Source: Ottelia alismoides
Lineage: Eukaryota > Streptophyta > Magnoliopsida > Alismatales > Hydrocharitaceae
Direction: 5' to 3'
Assembly (NCBI GenBank): GCA_037367405.1
Contig: JAZKJV010005534.1
Span: 186,001 to 250,000, forward strand
Length of the DNA: 64,000 nucleotides
The notes under the pieces were generated by a model. It was not told where the DNA came from, did not search any database, and was given only the letters and a program-made list of their open reading frames with translations. Positions 1 through 11,790 of the stretch are shown here, one piece after another (positions within the stretch are counted from its first letter, which is position 1; each line of letters opens with the position of its first letter). The position numbers and the translations under genes are program-made.

Positions 1-700
1 GATTTTTCATGCATCGGCTTTTCTCGATTTCTCTCTCTTGGTTTTTCAAACTTAAGTAAAAGGAAATTAGGACTGGACAATAGGCGTGCTGTGTGGATTG
101 GACTTAATAAGTGATAACTTAACTTAAAACCGGGACTGCTAACATTATTGACTAAAAAAATTAATAAAAACGGAAATTCTGCTTGCGGGAGATTAATCCC
201 CGGCCTTATTTTCAGGCTGAGTGAGGGTACTTGAGTGTGTGTGAACACCTTAAGGCAGAGCCCAAAATCCCCGCCTTCCATATCACGTGCCAACTGATCC
301 TAGCAAATATCACAAGTTGAATTATTCAGGTTCACTGACTAGTACCAAGTAGCCTCCGTCTGTTCACAGGTAGATAGGGGCGAAATTGCGGTACTTCGCA
401 ACAAGTTGCTAGTAACCCCTCGAGGTGAAGTTCCAAGCCTTGTCAGCCTCCGCCTACTTGCAGGTAGATAGGGGCAGGTCTTTGAATCCATCAACTTGGG
501 ATAGGAGCGAAGAAAGAAAGGAACAATTGTATAATACTTTTTGTGTAAGTAAATCCGAGATACTACTTAGGAATTTCCCTCCCCCAAGGGAGGTGAGATA
601 AACTCCGATTCAAATCCCTTTCTTTCCAAAAAGGGTAAGCTTTGAATTTCGAAATCCTCCAGTTCTAGTATCTTTACCTCTGACAATATCGCCCCCCAAT
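1..700 (+). mobile_element. Athila-like 5' leader fragment, truncated
   Basis: Non-coding DNA resembling the sense-strand leader between PBS and gag of the Athila elements further right. Shared landmarks, in the same order as in the reverse complement of 24100-24600, are a CATCGGCTTTTC block near base 14, GGGACTGCTAA near 134, and an AGAGCCCAAAA block near 257. Near 352-381 and 446-475 a roughly 30-base unit is repeated (GCCTCCG...CAGGTAGATAGGGGC). The same leader position in the inner Athila carries a different repeated unit at 24163-24183 and 24246-24266. No PBS or gag follows in the plus sense, so this is a fragment; the LTR side lies off the window. The right boundary, between 530 and 700, is uncertain. 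Confidence 0.55.
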
Positions 701-722
701 CAGGGATCTCCTTTGACTCTAC

Positions 723-1833
723 CTACAGAGCAGCCTCTATCGGAGTAGCCACCGGAACCGAAGTAACCTCCTCCTCTCGATCAAGCACTCTCTCCGGCAA
801 GTTCAGCAAAATGGAGGCTTCAATAGCATCATCTTGCGCAAACGAACCTGGTGGCCACAATGGATGGACTACCTTCACAAGGAGCATGAAACAAGCACGC
901 CCAATCAACAGCTTGCAGACCCACTCCGAGGGCATGGAAGCAGACCCCCTCAATGGCGACGAATGTTTGATTTGGGTCCGAGCTTGGTCTGTTGCCATCC
1001 GACAAGATCGCCTTCACCAGACCGAACTCCCTCAATGTCGGCCCGAGTGCCTCCACCGTTCGCAACAGGAACGGTATTCCAACAGCCCAAACAACACTCC
1101 TCGAAACCATTGATGCTTCCTCATCCATAAAGCATGGTTTTCTCTAGCAAACCCCGCTCTCCTCGCCCGACGCAAGCAGGATATCAGATTCAACAATTGA
1201 TAAACCCCTACCATGGCATCTCTTCCCCTCCAGTGGAGCCATACCTACCGAAAATGAAGGACCCAGCTTTTGAATCACGGCTGAAAAGATTGCTTGAACG
1301 TCCAGGACACCCAAAGAGGGTCCTATAAGCATACAAATCTTTAATGGTCATGGACCAGCGACGCCCTCACTAACCACAGTAGCATATGAGTGTGTTGGAT
1401 TCCGCAGCTTAGGGACAAAAACGCTCCTCGCAACGGGCCGATGGGGAGGAGCTTCTTGGCCGACATTCCCAACTCCAGTACAAGAAGCAAGGTGGTGTCC
1501 CCCTGCTCCACAGCCAAAGTAGCGAGCCGCCGACGAACAAACCAAGGCACAATGGCCATAGCTTCCACAAATATAATAGTGTTGGCCGCGTTTGCGCTGA
1601 GAGACAAACGTCCAGCCCTCCCTTCTCTCCGATTCTCCTTGATCGGTAATCCTCCTCTTCCTAACATCTCCATGAATGGTAGCTCTCGCCCACACCTTTC
1701 CTTCTCATACAGCCCACCGCATCCACTCTCTCTTTCGCCGAGAGCTCTCCATATCCTCATGATCTGTGTATCGGGATCTCTTAATGTTGACATCCAATTA
1801 CAAGAGATTGTTTTGATGTTTAGCATAGGTTGA
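723..1833 (-). pseudogene. Decayed CCHC zinc-knuckle (gag/LINE ORF1-like) ORF
   Basis: The minus strand holds overlapping broken reading frames. The best (1348-1695) encodes two adjacent zinc-knuckle-like motifs, YYICGSYGHCALVC and YFGCGAGGHHLASC. Both fit C-x2-C-x4-H-x4-C except that the first cysteine of each is tyrosine, a change one G-to-A transition (TGT/TGC to TAT/TAC) explains. Basic and serine-rich sequence flanks them. The continuation (829-1128 and 1144-1332) is in other frames, so frameshifts are present. Tandem knuckles occur in retroelement gag and LINE ORF1 proteins and in plant zinc-knuckle proteins; I cannot decide among these. No reverse transcriptase is visible nearby. Confidence 0.45.
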
Positions 1834-3044
1834 AGAAGTTTATCAAAGAAAAAAATACAAGAATAGGCTTAACTACAAATACTTGAACATATATACATAG
1901 GATTAATTATGACTCTCACTGGCCACTTTATTGATAAAAACTGAAACTTACACAAGCAAAATCTTGATTTTTTGTCCAATTACTCGTCATAAAGATGATA
2001 ATATTGGAGAAGGAATCGAAAAGTGTTTGATTGATTGGAACATCGACAAAATATTTTGTCACCGTCAAGAATGTGTCATCAAATGATACAGGTATAGCTT
2101 ATTTAAAACGAAAAGTTAAACATTGGGGCACAAATTTGTTGACTGGCTAATTTTTGCACATGCGATGCATTGCTCACATACTCAACATACTCGATTTTAT
2201 AAACTATTTTCTCACCCTCAAACTTTATAATTGTTAACATATAGCTAATCAATGCGATAAATTATTTGTATTTTCGGATATTCTTAAAAGTGGTATGAAA
2301 GCTGACATTCTTAATGGTTGAAACTTTAGAAAATGTGACTTAAAGATATTAAATAACATCCTAACATGTTTATTATTATATGATCAGATTTTCTATATCT
2401 TTATGGTTGAGCAGAACTTTTTGTCAGTTCAGTCATGACCTAAAAAGATCTTTTTAAATCAGATGTAGACGTTCATCCAAAAATATGAAGTACTTCTGGA
2501 TGATAAAGGATGGTGATTTTGCTATGACATATTTATACGTTTGTTATTCTATGAACAAAACAATTTATTTTTTAAGATTGGATCATCGGTGCATAATACA
2601 ATTTTTTCAGGTTTTAGGCTTGCACTGAAGGTCAATATATGCCTTAGAATCTGGAGAAATGAATGGCATATATTCCAATTAATTTAGTTTTATCTATGTA
2701 TTAGGATTTTTTATGGACGAATCCGAACATTCAATTTCCATGTAACATTGTATTGGTAGATGTTTGTCTGTGTTAGCGCACAAGCAAAAATTTACTCGGT
2801 TGGTTAAATTTGATGCAGATGTATCATGTATGGTGATTTGATGTTCTGATTGTGAGCCAAAATTAGTCGGTTTAGTATGACATTTTATTATGTACGATGG
2901 AATCATGGAATAGAAACAATTAACTTTTTATTATCACTTGACTCAAGATATGTTTGTCTTAGTGTTAGGTAGTTTTCTTTAAGTTTCTAAGTATCTCAGT
3001 TCAATGTTGGCCTCATTAAATGACGTGTATTGTATATTTTATAT
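1834..3044. other. AT-rich intergenic DNA
   Basis: No protein motif, RNA gene or clear repeat seen. The only open frames are short and in AT-rich sequence. Confidence 0.5.
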
Positions 3045-3446
3045 TTTTTAAAAGGGTAAAATGGGGCTGCCCCCTTGAGGGGGAGCTAACTTGGCTCCCC
3101 GCCCCATTTTCCCCATTTTTTTATTTTTTGAAATTTTTTTCAGTGGATTTTCATCAATATATCCCTATATTATGCTATTAAAATTTCATGCGAAACAGAG
3201 ACTCATACGATCTCCATCCAAACGTGGTCATTTTTAGCAATTCTGTTACCGTTAAAAATGACTGTCTGGATGGAGGCCATAGGAGTCTCTGTTTCGCACG
3301 AAATTTTAATAGCATAATATAGGGACATAGTGATGAATATTCACGGAAAAAATTTTCAAAAAAAAAATAATAAATGGGCGAAATGGCGCGGGGGGAGCCA
3401 AGTTAGCTCCCCCTTAGGGGCAGCCACATTAAACCCTTTTTAAAAA
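3045..3446. mobile_element. Foldback (long inverted repeat) MITE, ~400 bp
   Basis: Nearly the whole unit is one imperfect palindrome. The left arm runs inward from TTTTTAAAAGGGT through GGCTGCCCC, CTTGAGGGGGAGC, TAACTTGGCTCCCC and AAACAGAGACTC. The right arm carries the same blocks in reverse complement, ending GGGGCAGCC then ACCCTTTTTAAAAA. The arms are about 190 bases each and meet at a short loop near 3230-3260. There is no coding capacity, so it would depend on another element's transposase. I could not fix a target duplication, so superfamily (Mutator-like foldback or other) is open. Confidence 0.75.
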
Positions 3447-6100
3447 CAAGCAAGTTAGTTCAAATTTAGATCTCACAAGTTAGTTCAGATTGAGATCCCA
3501 TAACTTACAAGCTTAGGAATTATGATGAAAAAATAAATGAATAACATAAAACTAATCTGAAGTATTGGATTTCTAAAGTTTGGTTTTAACCCAATCCAAT
3601 TGGCCCAAACCCATGGGTGGCCACTTTCTTAACCGAACCAAATATTGTTCGAATTATTTTAACCCAAACCCACACAAACCAATCGAATGCCCAACCCCAC
3701 CGTAAGGACAACTTCCAACTCCAAATCTCTCTGTAGTCTAGTGTGCATAGATTCAGTATCGAAGACCATCGAAGCGCAAAGGTATGCAGGTCTTCTTAAA
3801 CCTGAACCTCCTGTCATACCAAGTCCAACAACCATACCCTTCCAAAGACGTCTTGATGGTAGCTAAGGACTCCAACATCCTCAAAAACTCCTCTGATCTT
3901 TGATCCCAGAGATCACAACAAAACAATGGGTTCAAGCACCATATAACCAGGTCTCAACAACATGTATTCCTTGTTCCAGAGTCAAAATAAACAACAGGGG
4001 GAGCAGATAACAAAGAGCTCTTTAGTTTAATCAATCATCCTACCAAAAAATGAAGGCATCACCATCTCCTAAAACATGTCGAAGAGAAGAGATATCCAGA
4101 AAAACAGAGCATATGCCCTTCCAGAACGTGATGGAGAGAGCATACATTGGCAGGCCAAACTCACAAGCCAGAGGAGAGGAGATCCCATAAATCATTCACA
4201 CCAATGTACATAGCAAGTCAGACCCATCTCAATAGATACGCAATGCCTTGTTCATCTCCTTCAAGCTCAAAATGCATGGGTGACTATCGTCCTTATGATG
4301 TGTTGTAGCATTTCACTCAACCAAAGGGATATCTGATGATTCTCCCAATGAAGACTAGAAGAATCGATTCATCAAAGACTAACCTGCTCCTGACCACCAT
4401 CTGGAGCAGACGCAAGAAGAAGGGTGGAGATGGAATGGTTGAGAGAACAACCTTCAATAGCACCAGACCCCCCCCCACCCTGCAACCCCGAAAGACAAAT
4501 ACCTTCCAACCAATAAGCTTTTTCTATAAAGTTTCTCCATTAATGGCAACCAGTGATATTGCTTAATCCTACCACATGTCAAGGAAGGTCCATATACTCT
4601 AGTGGCAAGCTTCCTCTATAAGTCCTCAGAAAAGTCTCCATGCTAAGGCCTCCTCTCGTGACATACCTAAGGATACAAAAGCAATCTTCCCCTGTTGATA
4701 CATGTATCCCTGCCATTAACTTTTTTACGGTCAAACCACTACAAAAAGGACTAAATGTAATTTTTAAAAAATACTATCAGTCCTCCGTATATAAATATTG
4801 TTTTTTGTCATCATCTTTTCATCATTCTTCCCTAATCAGTTGATGGCCCCCATCCCCAAGCAGCAAGCCCCCTTACGCAGGAGAAACACCTCGAGAAGAC
4901 CACCACTCCCATCGGAGTTCCTCCGCACCAACACCTCACAACTGATGGATATGAGGTAGGCTGATAACAATAGCACAATCAAGCAAGAAAGCAACATCAA
5001 TAGTACTTACTACAATAACAACCAAAGAAAATGATTAGTATGGGATTAACCTAAAAAGAAGAGGTACCATTGCATATATCACTACAAAAAAGAGAAAGAA
5101 GATTCGGGATTGGCAGAGGTCCAAATCAAATTAGAGATTATCAGAATGATCAAAAAATACCTTGAAATCAAAGATAGTTTGCAGATTTCATAATATATAT
5201 TGTGGTCTATGACCATATTTTGGTGACGAGATCAAAGTTGTAATGGAGGGGATGCGGGATGGGACAATGGTCTCATCCATTTCTCATCTCGTTAATAGGA
5301 TCCGTAAATGGGCAAGACATCACTGCTTCTTAGGACACCTGACTGCAGGTGATGTCGACAAGGTGGGCAGACAAGTACATATAGGCAGGTGGTCGATGGT
5401 CATGGACCATCATTGCGGAGGAGCTCAGGGGTAATATGAGGAGGGGCTAATGTGCAGGGGCGGCAAGGGGGAGGGTCTTGCTACAGTGATTCTCCTGCAC
5501 GAGTTGGCATACTAATTTGGGCGGGGGTCACCGATGACAGAGGAGGGGAAGAAGGCAAAATGAAGATAAAGAAGATGACACAAAAGGAATATATTAAAAG
5601 TTGAGAATTAATTTATAAAAACGTTTATAACATTTTAATCCTTTGATTGTCTACCCTAGTAGGTTAATCCACAAAGAGTGACAGTAGAGATATAAAAGCT
5701 AATAGAGATGTTTGAAAAATCTTCATGAAATTATGAAATAGGTGGGGGCATAAGTGTTATTGGCAAAGTTTGGAGGGGGCACTAGTGCAACAATTTCATT
5801 ACATGATAACCACAATCAGTCCATTCTATAAACTTATAGTACCTGTCAGGAATTTCCTTACTTCGATAAAATGACAGAAAAGATAATCAAGGATTGAGAA
5901 CCTTGTGAATGTAGTAAAAACCCATTTCTGCCAAGTTCTTTATTTGCAAATGCTACAATAAAAAGAATCACCAAGATTACATACCAAGAACCTGAGATAC
6001 TGTAACCTCTCCAGATTCCAATAAGCCTGCTTTCAGTTGGATGTAAAAATTTGGCATTAGAATGATGATGTCCAGTTTGTCTGGCAGCTTGCATCAAAAA
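3447..6100. other. Intergenic DNA with no recognisable gene
   Basis: Around 3580-3700 there is low-complexity AACCCAAACCC-type sequence. Between about 3730 and 4560 the minus strand reads like degraded coding sequence with many stops, but I recognise no family. 5200-5480 is a GC-richer patch with short open frames and no motif. Confidence 0.4.
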
Positions 6101-6332
6101 CAAAACCAAGCCTTCACCCACATTAACTAGGGCTGGTTATATGAACTCTAGACTGACCAAAAATGGACAGCATAATGTGCAATGTTCCTGCTGTGCGGGC
6201 TCCAAACAAGAGTTCGATGGCGTTTTAGTGTAGTGCCACTAATTCAAACCCAGGCCATGGTGGTCACACAACCATCTTTGTATTTGCACCAAGCCCCCTT
6301 CACACTTCACTGTCAGTTCGTATGAATAAAAA
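6101..6332 (-). mobile_element. Au-like SINE copy
   Basis: Read on the minus strand, a tRNA-like B-box region (GGGTTTGAATTAG near 6240-6253) is preceded by TTGTGTGACCACCATGG. It is followed by GAGCCCGCACAGCAGGAACA (6184-6203) and a GCACATTATGCTGTCC block. This order resembles the plant Au SINE family as I remember it. The end toward 6101 repeats the TAGGG...TACATGGA-type segment seen in the neighbouring SINE. It lies directly behind the SINE at 6333-6530 in the same orientation, so the two form a head-to-tail dimer or a composite. Confidence 0.55.
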
Positions 6333-6530
6333 ATGGTGAAGCCTTCTCCCACTATAAGTAGGGTCGACTACATGGATTCTTGCTCAAATCCATATTGAAA
6401 GATTCGACTCTTTTTTACGATGGTTGACGACTACCTAACCCAACCCACACAATGGTGGGATTTGAACCCGGTCATTTGGGTGGTAGGCACACTGCCTTAC
6501 CACCAGACCATTTAAGTGGGTTTTCAGTTC
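6333..6530 (-). mobile_element. tRNA-derived SINE
   Basis: On the minus strand the head contains an A-box-like TGGTCTGGTGGTAAGGC (near 6495-6511) and a B box GGGTTCAAATCCC (near 6457-6469), spaced as in a tRNA gene. A tRNA-unrelated body follows, with GGTCGACTACATGGAT-like sequence, ending in a T-rich tail near 6333. The part beyond the B box does not fold as an aminoacyl stem and the body continues about 130 bases, so this is a SINE with an internal Pol III promoter and not a tRNA gene. Confidence 0.7.
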
Positions 6531-8699
6531 GTATGAATGCAAAAATAAAATTGAAAGCATTGGAAAGATCATTAACATGGAGAAATATTCTCCGGCCATA
6601 GATACAGAATAGTACATGATTTTCAAAAGAACATGACACACATACATGCAAGTCAATTTCCATAATGATGAAACATGATATGGGGAATTAGGATACCAAT
6701 GGATTGGATCTTGGACATTCTGACCTTCAATATATAAATGTGGCCAGAAAGGAAAGAGATGCGCCTCTTTCAAATAAAGGGACGAAGGGGCATCTGCTTA
6801 ATCATAAATCAAAAGCAGCACAGCAGTGTCTGTCAAATCCAATCAGATAATAGCCAAGGTAACTACTAATCTGGGATCTGCAGCTTCATTTCTTTGCCTA
6901 CCAGGAACATGAGATTATATATACTTAGTTTAGTGAAATAATAGTAGGATCTCATGCAACAGGTATTTTAAAGGAGTTACATATTGTATGTTACAGGACC
7001 AAACCCAATAAAGGCAATTACATATTAATATAATCATGATTGTGAATGACCGCTTCACTACCCACACTACCTAAATACATCGTCCACCAGAATCTACGGT
7101 TCTAAAAAAATCCACCAATTTTAGTCACTTCAATATAATATAACAACCACAATTGGATCATTAGATGTATCAATTTCATCAAATTAGACTATACATTGCA
7201 ACTTATCTCAATTTCACTTGGTAGCGACCATTGCATGTTACATATTAATGCCTAACAGATCACATGTATCCTTACTAGTTAAAAGTAATTCATCACCATT
7301 TTATATAGAATGACATTATCGTGTTATGTAATAGATAATTAAACTACCACTCCCCCCAAAAGAACCAAATTATAAAATTTGAATATGACGGAAAACTATT
7401 AAGATGGCAAATAAAGAAGTGAGCTGCATTATTACACTATCAGCCCCGATCATGTGCCTGCTTCCAGCGGTGATTGAAATTTTATTCCTCCTGTAACTGC
7501 ACACAGTCAAATGAGGCCTACTAACATTCCACATTTAGTTAGATGATAACAAAAGGCAGGATTGGAACTATTCACAACAGGGGATCTCTTTCATCTGTCA
7601 TCAACCTTTCCACTTAGACAAGGACACAATTAATTCAGATGTGTGTATTTACAGAAAGAATTTGAGAAACCAGAAATATTTAGAGATGTCTTGATGAATT
7701 TTCTACTTTCCAGTTAAATTGAGAGTACAATCTCTAGTTAACCCTAATCTTTAAACCATAACACATTTCCGGATAAAAATATTGTTTCGCCTAATAGGAA
7801 ATTCTTCGCACAATTACGTTGCACCATTTTATAGTTTTAGTGCATACTTAGTACTGAAGAAGTATGATGCGCAAAATAAATGGAAGAAGATGGCAACAGG
7901 TAAAAGGAAAAGGAGAAAGTTCTGTTGACTTGATTTGGATATGATGACAATAATTAACAGTTGAAGTCACTTTAAAAGAAGGGGTATATTGTTTAGCTTA
8001 GTTTAATATCAGCATTTACATGAAAATGACGGAGAAATATCCACTGTACATAGCAAAATTCACAGGTGGCTGTTAAAATCCATGATTGATCATATCAGAA
8101 TGATCTTTCCAAGCTTGTGAATTAAAGCTTACCATCTAGTTAAAATCTAAAACCTATTTCAAGAACATTTATATTTAAGAAGTATAAGATATGATATGTA
8201 AGTAGTTACTCTTTGAGATGATATATAGTTCTGATGCAAGAAAGAGTATGCAAAATGTTACCGTGTCAGTAAGACACTTTAATCTGTAAATTTAAATACA
8301 ACATCAATAATATCTGATTCCATCATCCCACTAATAGGCGACAGCCTTATCTCAAAAAGTTATTAATAAGAAAATGACCAGGAGGTGGATATAGAGAAAG
8401 CTGATAGGTAAACGGTGGGTGTCCTCTAACCAGTGTTTTGGATTTTAACAAGGAAGCAGACCTTCCAATCATAGTATCTATATTAAAAGAAGTTACCGAA
8501 CAAGTCAAATTCTAAGTCCGTGTAGAAGAAAAAATGAACAATTCTTTGCCCATCAAGACTAGCAGTCCAAGGCCAAGTTAGCCCGACAATTACTTCCTTT
8601 CTTACCAGTCAGCTATTAATTATAATGATATAGCTATTAACATGACATCCATGTATGATATTTATATTATAGTTTGAACATGTAAACTATTTAGTATTT
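6531..8699. other. AT-rich intergenic DNA
   Basis: No open frame with a recognisable motif, RNA gene or transposon terminus seen. It could be intergenic or intronic. Confidence 0.4.
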
Positions 8700-8854
8700 G
8701 TTAACAATTAAATATTGTAAAAATGAAAATGTGCAGGTTATAAATTGAAGAACTTACAAGTCACCGAACTGAATCAATTAAGATAGTTAAATACGGAAGG
8801 AGAAAATAATTAAAGAAGTTATCAACTCTATCATATTGTATCAGTTTGTACAGC
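8700..8854 (+). repeat. Direct duplication, copy 1
   Basis: About 155 bases starting TTAACAATTAAATATTGTA and ending in TGTATCAGTTTGTACAGC. It is repeated in the same orientation at 8872-9023 with substitutions and small indels. Shared blocks include TGAAGAACTTACA, AGTTAAATAC, GAAGGAGAAA and TATTGTATCAG. No coding potential. Confidence 0.75.
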
Positions 8855-8871
8855 TTTACCATTTGATATGA

Positions 8872-9023
8872 GTTAACTGATAAATATTATACAAAATGAG
8901 AACTTACGTGTTGTAAGTTGAAGAACTTACAGGTCAGCAAACGGAATCAGTTTTTAGTTAAATACTGAAGGAGAAATTAAAGATTATGCTAACTTTATAA
9001 TATTGTATCAGCTTGAGTACAGC
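8872..9023 (+). repeat. Direct duplication, copy 2
   Basis: Second copy of the 8700-8854 block, separated from the first by 17 bases. The drift between copies suggests an old local tandem duplication. Confidence 0.75.
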
Positions 9024-10015
9024 TGGTCGAGAATCTGCATATACATGAAAAAGATTTATAAGCAGTGTCTAACTTTTAACGTAACACATATTGTTACAGG
9101 AAAGAATTGAAATTTAAATATAGAATCATGCAACACTTTGGTTTCAGGGTTACATAGTGCATGAACTACAACAGTTGTAGATGCATAACATAACTTCATA
9201 TTCGTACCAAGAAAAGTCTCTTACTCATTACAAGAGCCACATTCTCGTATATAAAAAGTGATGTTAACATGTACATGACAATATCCAAATATTTAACAAT
9301 CTTCATTTCCAAGACCCCTTACAGCAAAGGTTATAAGACTGATGCAGTTATGACCTTTGTCCAAGGCACAAACTGAAATCGTCTTGAGTTGTTGTATCCA
9401 GTAATAAAAAGTTAGGAACACACAAATAAAGAGGAATATAAGCCTATAACTCAATCCAATGAAAGGGGAAAATGCAAAAAAACAGTAGAAAACATTAGAG
9501 ATCAAGTATACCGAGCAAATGGGACAAAATGTTAAATGTAATTAACCGAAGAGGATCCAATTAAATCATCTAATGGCCATGACATAAGAAGAAGTTGTCA
9601 CTCTTACAACCACCCATGCAATTCTCGGAATTTTACACTGCACGACACCTCTAAAACTTGTGAAAAATATTGTACCTATATCCCATTACACAACACACAT
9701 TACTGGAAAATTGTCATGAGTCCTGCTTTGCTTGTATTTTACATGATTGAGATCTGCGGTTGCAACACGGGATCTCGAAGATGGAAACATAAAAAATGCA
9801 TTGATGTGGAAAAATGTTTTCCAGGTCCCCCATAAAGTGGCAGCAGCAGATCCTGTTTGACAGGACCCATCTTCTGGAATTATCATAGCAGAGTATAATC
9901 GGAGGTAGTTTTATACATGCTGACCAGGCCTGAACTGAGGAGATCCAGTAGCTTCCCCAGCAACCACGGTTCCAGTTAGACGGAGCAAAAATGTAGCTGA
10001 ATGCAGCTATTGACA
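9024..10015 (-). other. 3' UTR and downstream flank of the SAGA-subunit gene
   Basis: About 1 kb beyond the stop codon of the minus-strand gene at 10016-11245. The part next to the stop (about 9690-10015) is less AT-rich and is probably 3' UTR. I could not assign a polyadenylation site. No other gene is seen here. Confidence 0.4.
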
Positions 10016-11245
10016 TTATTCTTTGAAAGAATGAAGGCTTATCTTCTCAAGCAGCAAGGGCCAGTCTTCCCCGAGTTGTTGTGGATTTAGTTCCATGGCA
10101 ACCCTAAAATCAAAGGGGGATATCAAACAATCTCCATTAACATTCGTGGCTTCTGATGGCACAAGACCATCTTGCACGCGAGAGTGGTTTCCTGGCCAAA
10201 TGCCATTTATGACCTTCCCCTGAAGTTGCTGCTTGTAGACCTGTTGCCTTATTGGCTCATTCCCAGACCTGGCTCCAACCAGCTCAACGCAAGACCTGAT
10301 TAATCTCTTCAAGTATGTGTCCAACCCGGAATTTAGTATATTGGCACAATCTAGTGTTACCCCGCCCAAGCCCTGGGCTTCGGCTATCTGGTCCATTCTC
10401 TCTTTCAGGATGTGGGTGTGACACAGTTCACCGCTGTAAGAACAAGTACTCAAACTGATGCTGCCAGCATCTGATGCCAAGTACTGGGGCCTTCGGGCTC
10501 CACCTACACTGGCTGGGCAGAACGATATCCCAAGAGGGGCATGTACACCTGCCCATACGGACTTATGATCCTCCATCAATTCATCCTCTGTCCCCTCTCG
10601 CAGAACAGCCTCATCTGTCGAAATCTTATTCTGCAAGGAAACAACATTTGCCTCTGGCGGCCTTTCCCTCCACTTCACCCCCATCGACTGCTCCACAACA
10701 CCCCCTTGGTGAACCAGCACTGGCCTCCTCAAATTGCAGTGTGCCAAATCCCCGTTCTCTCTTGCCGTGACATGATCGTTGGGCAAACAACACTGATGTG
10801 GATTAACTTCCGTCCTACCATTCAGACCGAGTGGACTGGGCCTATCCTTGATCTTCCTCTCCCGAACACCGCCAGACCTGACCCTGCGAGGCAATGACTG
10901 TGGCACGTTGCCATTCGCCCGAACCATCGTGGGAGTCGACGTGGAAGGCAACAAAACGGGATGTTTCCCGTCCTTTGTGTAACCAACGGAAGATGGTGCC
11001 TTCGCCTGATGCGCGTTCCTGAGTATCGCATTCATGAGCCGGTTGTGCAGGAACACGTTCTCCCCACCAAGTGCGACCACGCAGAGCTTGTCGAACTCCG
11101 CCTTGCTCAGCTTCCTGCTCAGGAACCTGTTCAGGTACCCGAAGTAGCTCCGAGCTCTCTCCATGCCGATCCGCTTGCTTATATGCGACTTCAACTCGCT
11201 GAGATCGATCCGAGAGTGCTGCGGAGGCGGAGGCATCACTCTCAT
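10016..11245 (-). CDS. SAGA complex subunit, Tad1/Hfi1 (ADA1)-like transcriptional coactivator
   Basis: Uninterrupted 409-codon frame, ATG at 11243-11245 and TAA at 10016-10018. The N-terminus (about residues 10-75) carries the plant SAGA-Tad1 signature: SRIDLSELKSHISKRIG, a GYLNRFLSRKLSKAEFDKLC block, then GGENVFLHNRLMNAIL. The middle is hydrophilic and probably disordered. The C-terminal part (about 270-409) has a conserved helical segment and ends with LGEDWPLLLEKISLHS, typical of plant members. In yeast and animals this family joins the structural core of the SAGA histone-acetyltransferase complex through a histone-fold-like domain; nuclear coactivator function here is by family. Length fits plant homologs and no coding intron is needed. 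A second in-frame ATG lies three codons in (11234-11236). It is the only complete host gene in the window. Confidence 0.9.
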   Translation of the reverse strand: MRVMPPPPQHSRIDLSELKSHISKRIGMERARSYFGYLNRFLSRKLSKAEFDKLCVVALGGENVFLHNRLMNAILRNAHQAKAPSSVGYTKDGKHPVLLPSTSTPTMVRANGNVPQSLPRRVRSGGVRERKIKDRPSPLGLNGRTEVNPHQCCLPNDHVTARENGDLAHCNLRRPVLVHQGGVVEQSMGVKWRERPPEANVVSLQNKISTDEAVLREGTEDELMEDHKSVWAGVHAPLGISFCPASVGGARRPQYLASDAGSISLSTCSYSGELCHTHILKERMDQIAEAQGLGGVTLDCANILNSGLDTYLKRLIRSCVELVGARSGNEPIRQQVYKQQLQGKVINGIWPGNHSRVQDGLVPSEATNVNGDCLISPFDFRVAMELNPQQLGEDWPLLLEKISLHSFKE

Positions 11246-11250
11246 ATCAT
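11242..11250 (-). promoter_or_regulatory. Two-codon upstream ORF overlapping the start codon
   Basis: Directly before the SAGA-subunit start the minus strand reads ATGATATGA. A minimal uORF (ATG ATA TGA) has its stop overlapping the main ATG in the arrangement ATGA. If it is in the mature mRNA it could favour termination-reinitiation or leaky scanning. Confidence 0.35.
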
Positions 11251-11760
11251 ACAGAGCTAAACACTATCGCCACCACCGCCCAGCTTCCACTCCAATTCCC
11301 CCCCAATGCACACACCCAAAAAAACCCTAGAAAAGCCAAGGGGGGCAACTTCACCTCTGCAAAGCCGGAGCCATCTCGAGCAACGGAAACCCTAGAAAAA
11401 AAATCCCATCTTGCAGGAAGAAAATCAAGCGCCACCTCGCGAAAGGAGCGAGCTTTCCGGAAGCGATCGCTAGATCGCGGAGCAGCAACACGGCAAAGAT
11501 GGATCACGCGGCAAAATGCGAGCCTCCGAGCTGGTGGGGGGTCGAGGGAGAGATGGGAGATCCGGGGGGCGCGAAGAACCCTAATTCGGGAGCTGACCTG
11601 AGTCGGGCGGCCGTGGGGGAATGCCGGGATCGAGCAGTGGGTGGGAAGAAAATTTCGGGTGAGGGAATTGCCCGCGCAGTGTTGTGGTGGCGCTCTCTGC
11701 CCGACTTCGTCGTCGACCTCCGCCTCACACAAAACACACGCGACTGGATTTGAGATTTTT
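11251..11760 (-). other. 5' leader of the SAGA-subunit gene, probably with an intron
   Basis: GC-rich minus-strand sequence upstream of the start codon with two TCTAGGGTTT-type blocks common in plant 5' leaders. A plausible donor, ACTCAG|GTCAGC, is near 11600. A plausible acceptor, GTTTAG|CTCTG, lies just before the start near 11258. I infer a 5' UTR exon from about 11760 to 11600 and a leader intron. cDNA is needed to fix this; open frames here on both strands look like GC-rich shadows. Confidence 0.45.
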
Positions 11761-11790
11761 GACCCCACACCCAATGATCACCCTTTCTCC

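Noticed and set aside
6440..6530. Possible tRNA gene
   Set aside because: A and B boxes are present but no acceptor stem closes and the sequence continues into a SINE body.
9686..10016. Minus-strand frames just beyond the SAGA-subunit stop codon
   Set aside because: No conservation signal; position and composition fit 3' UTR.
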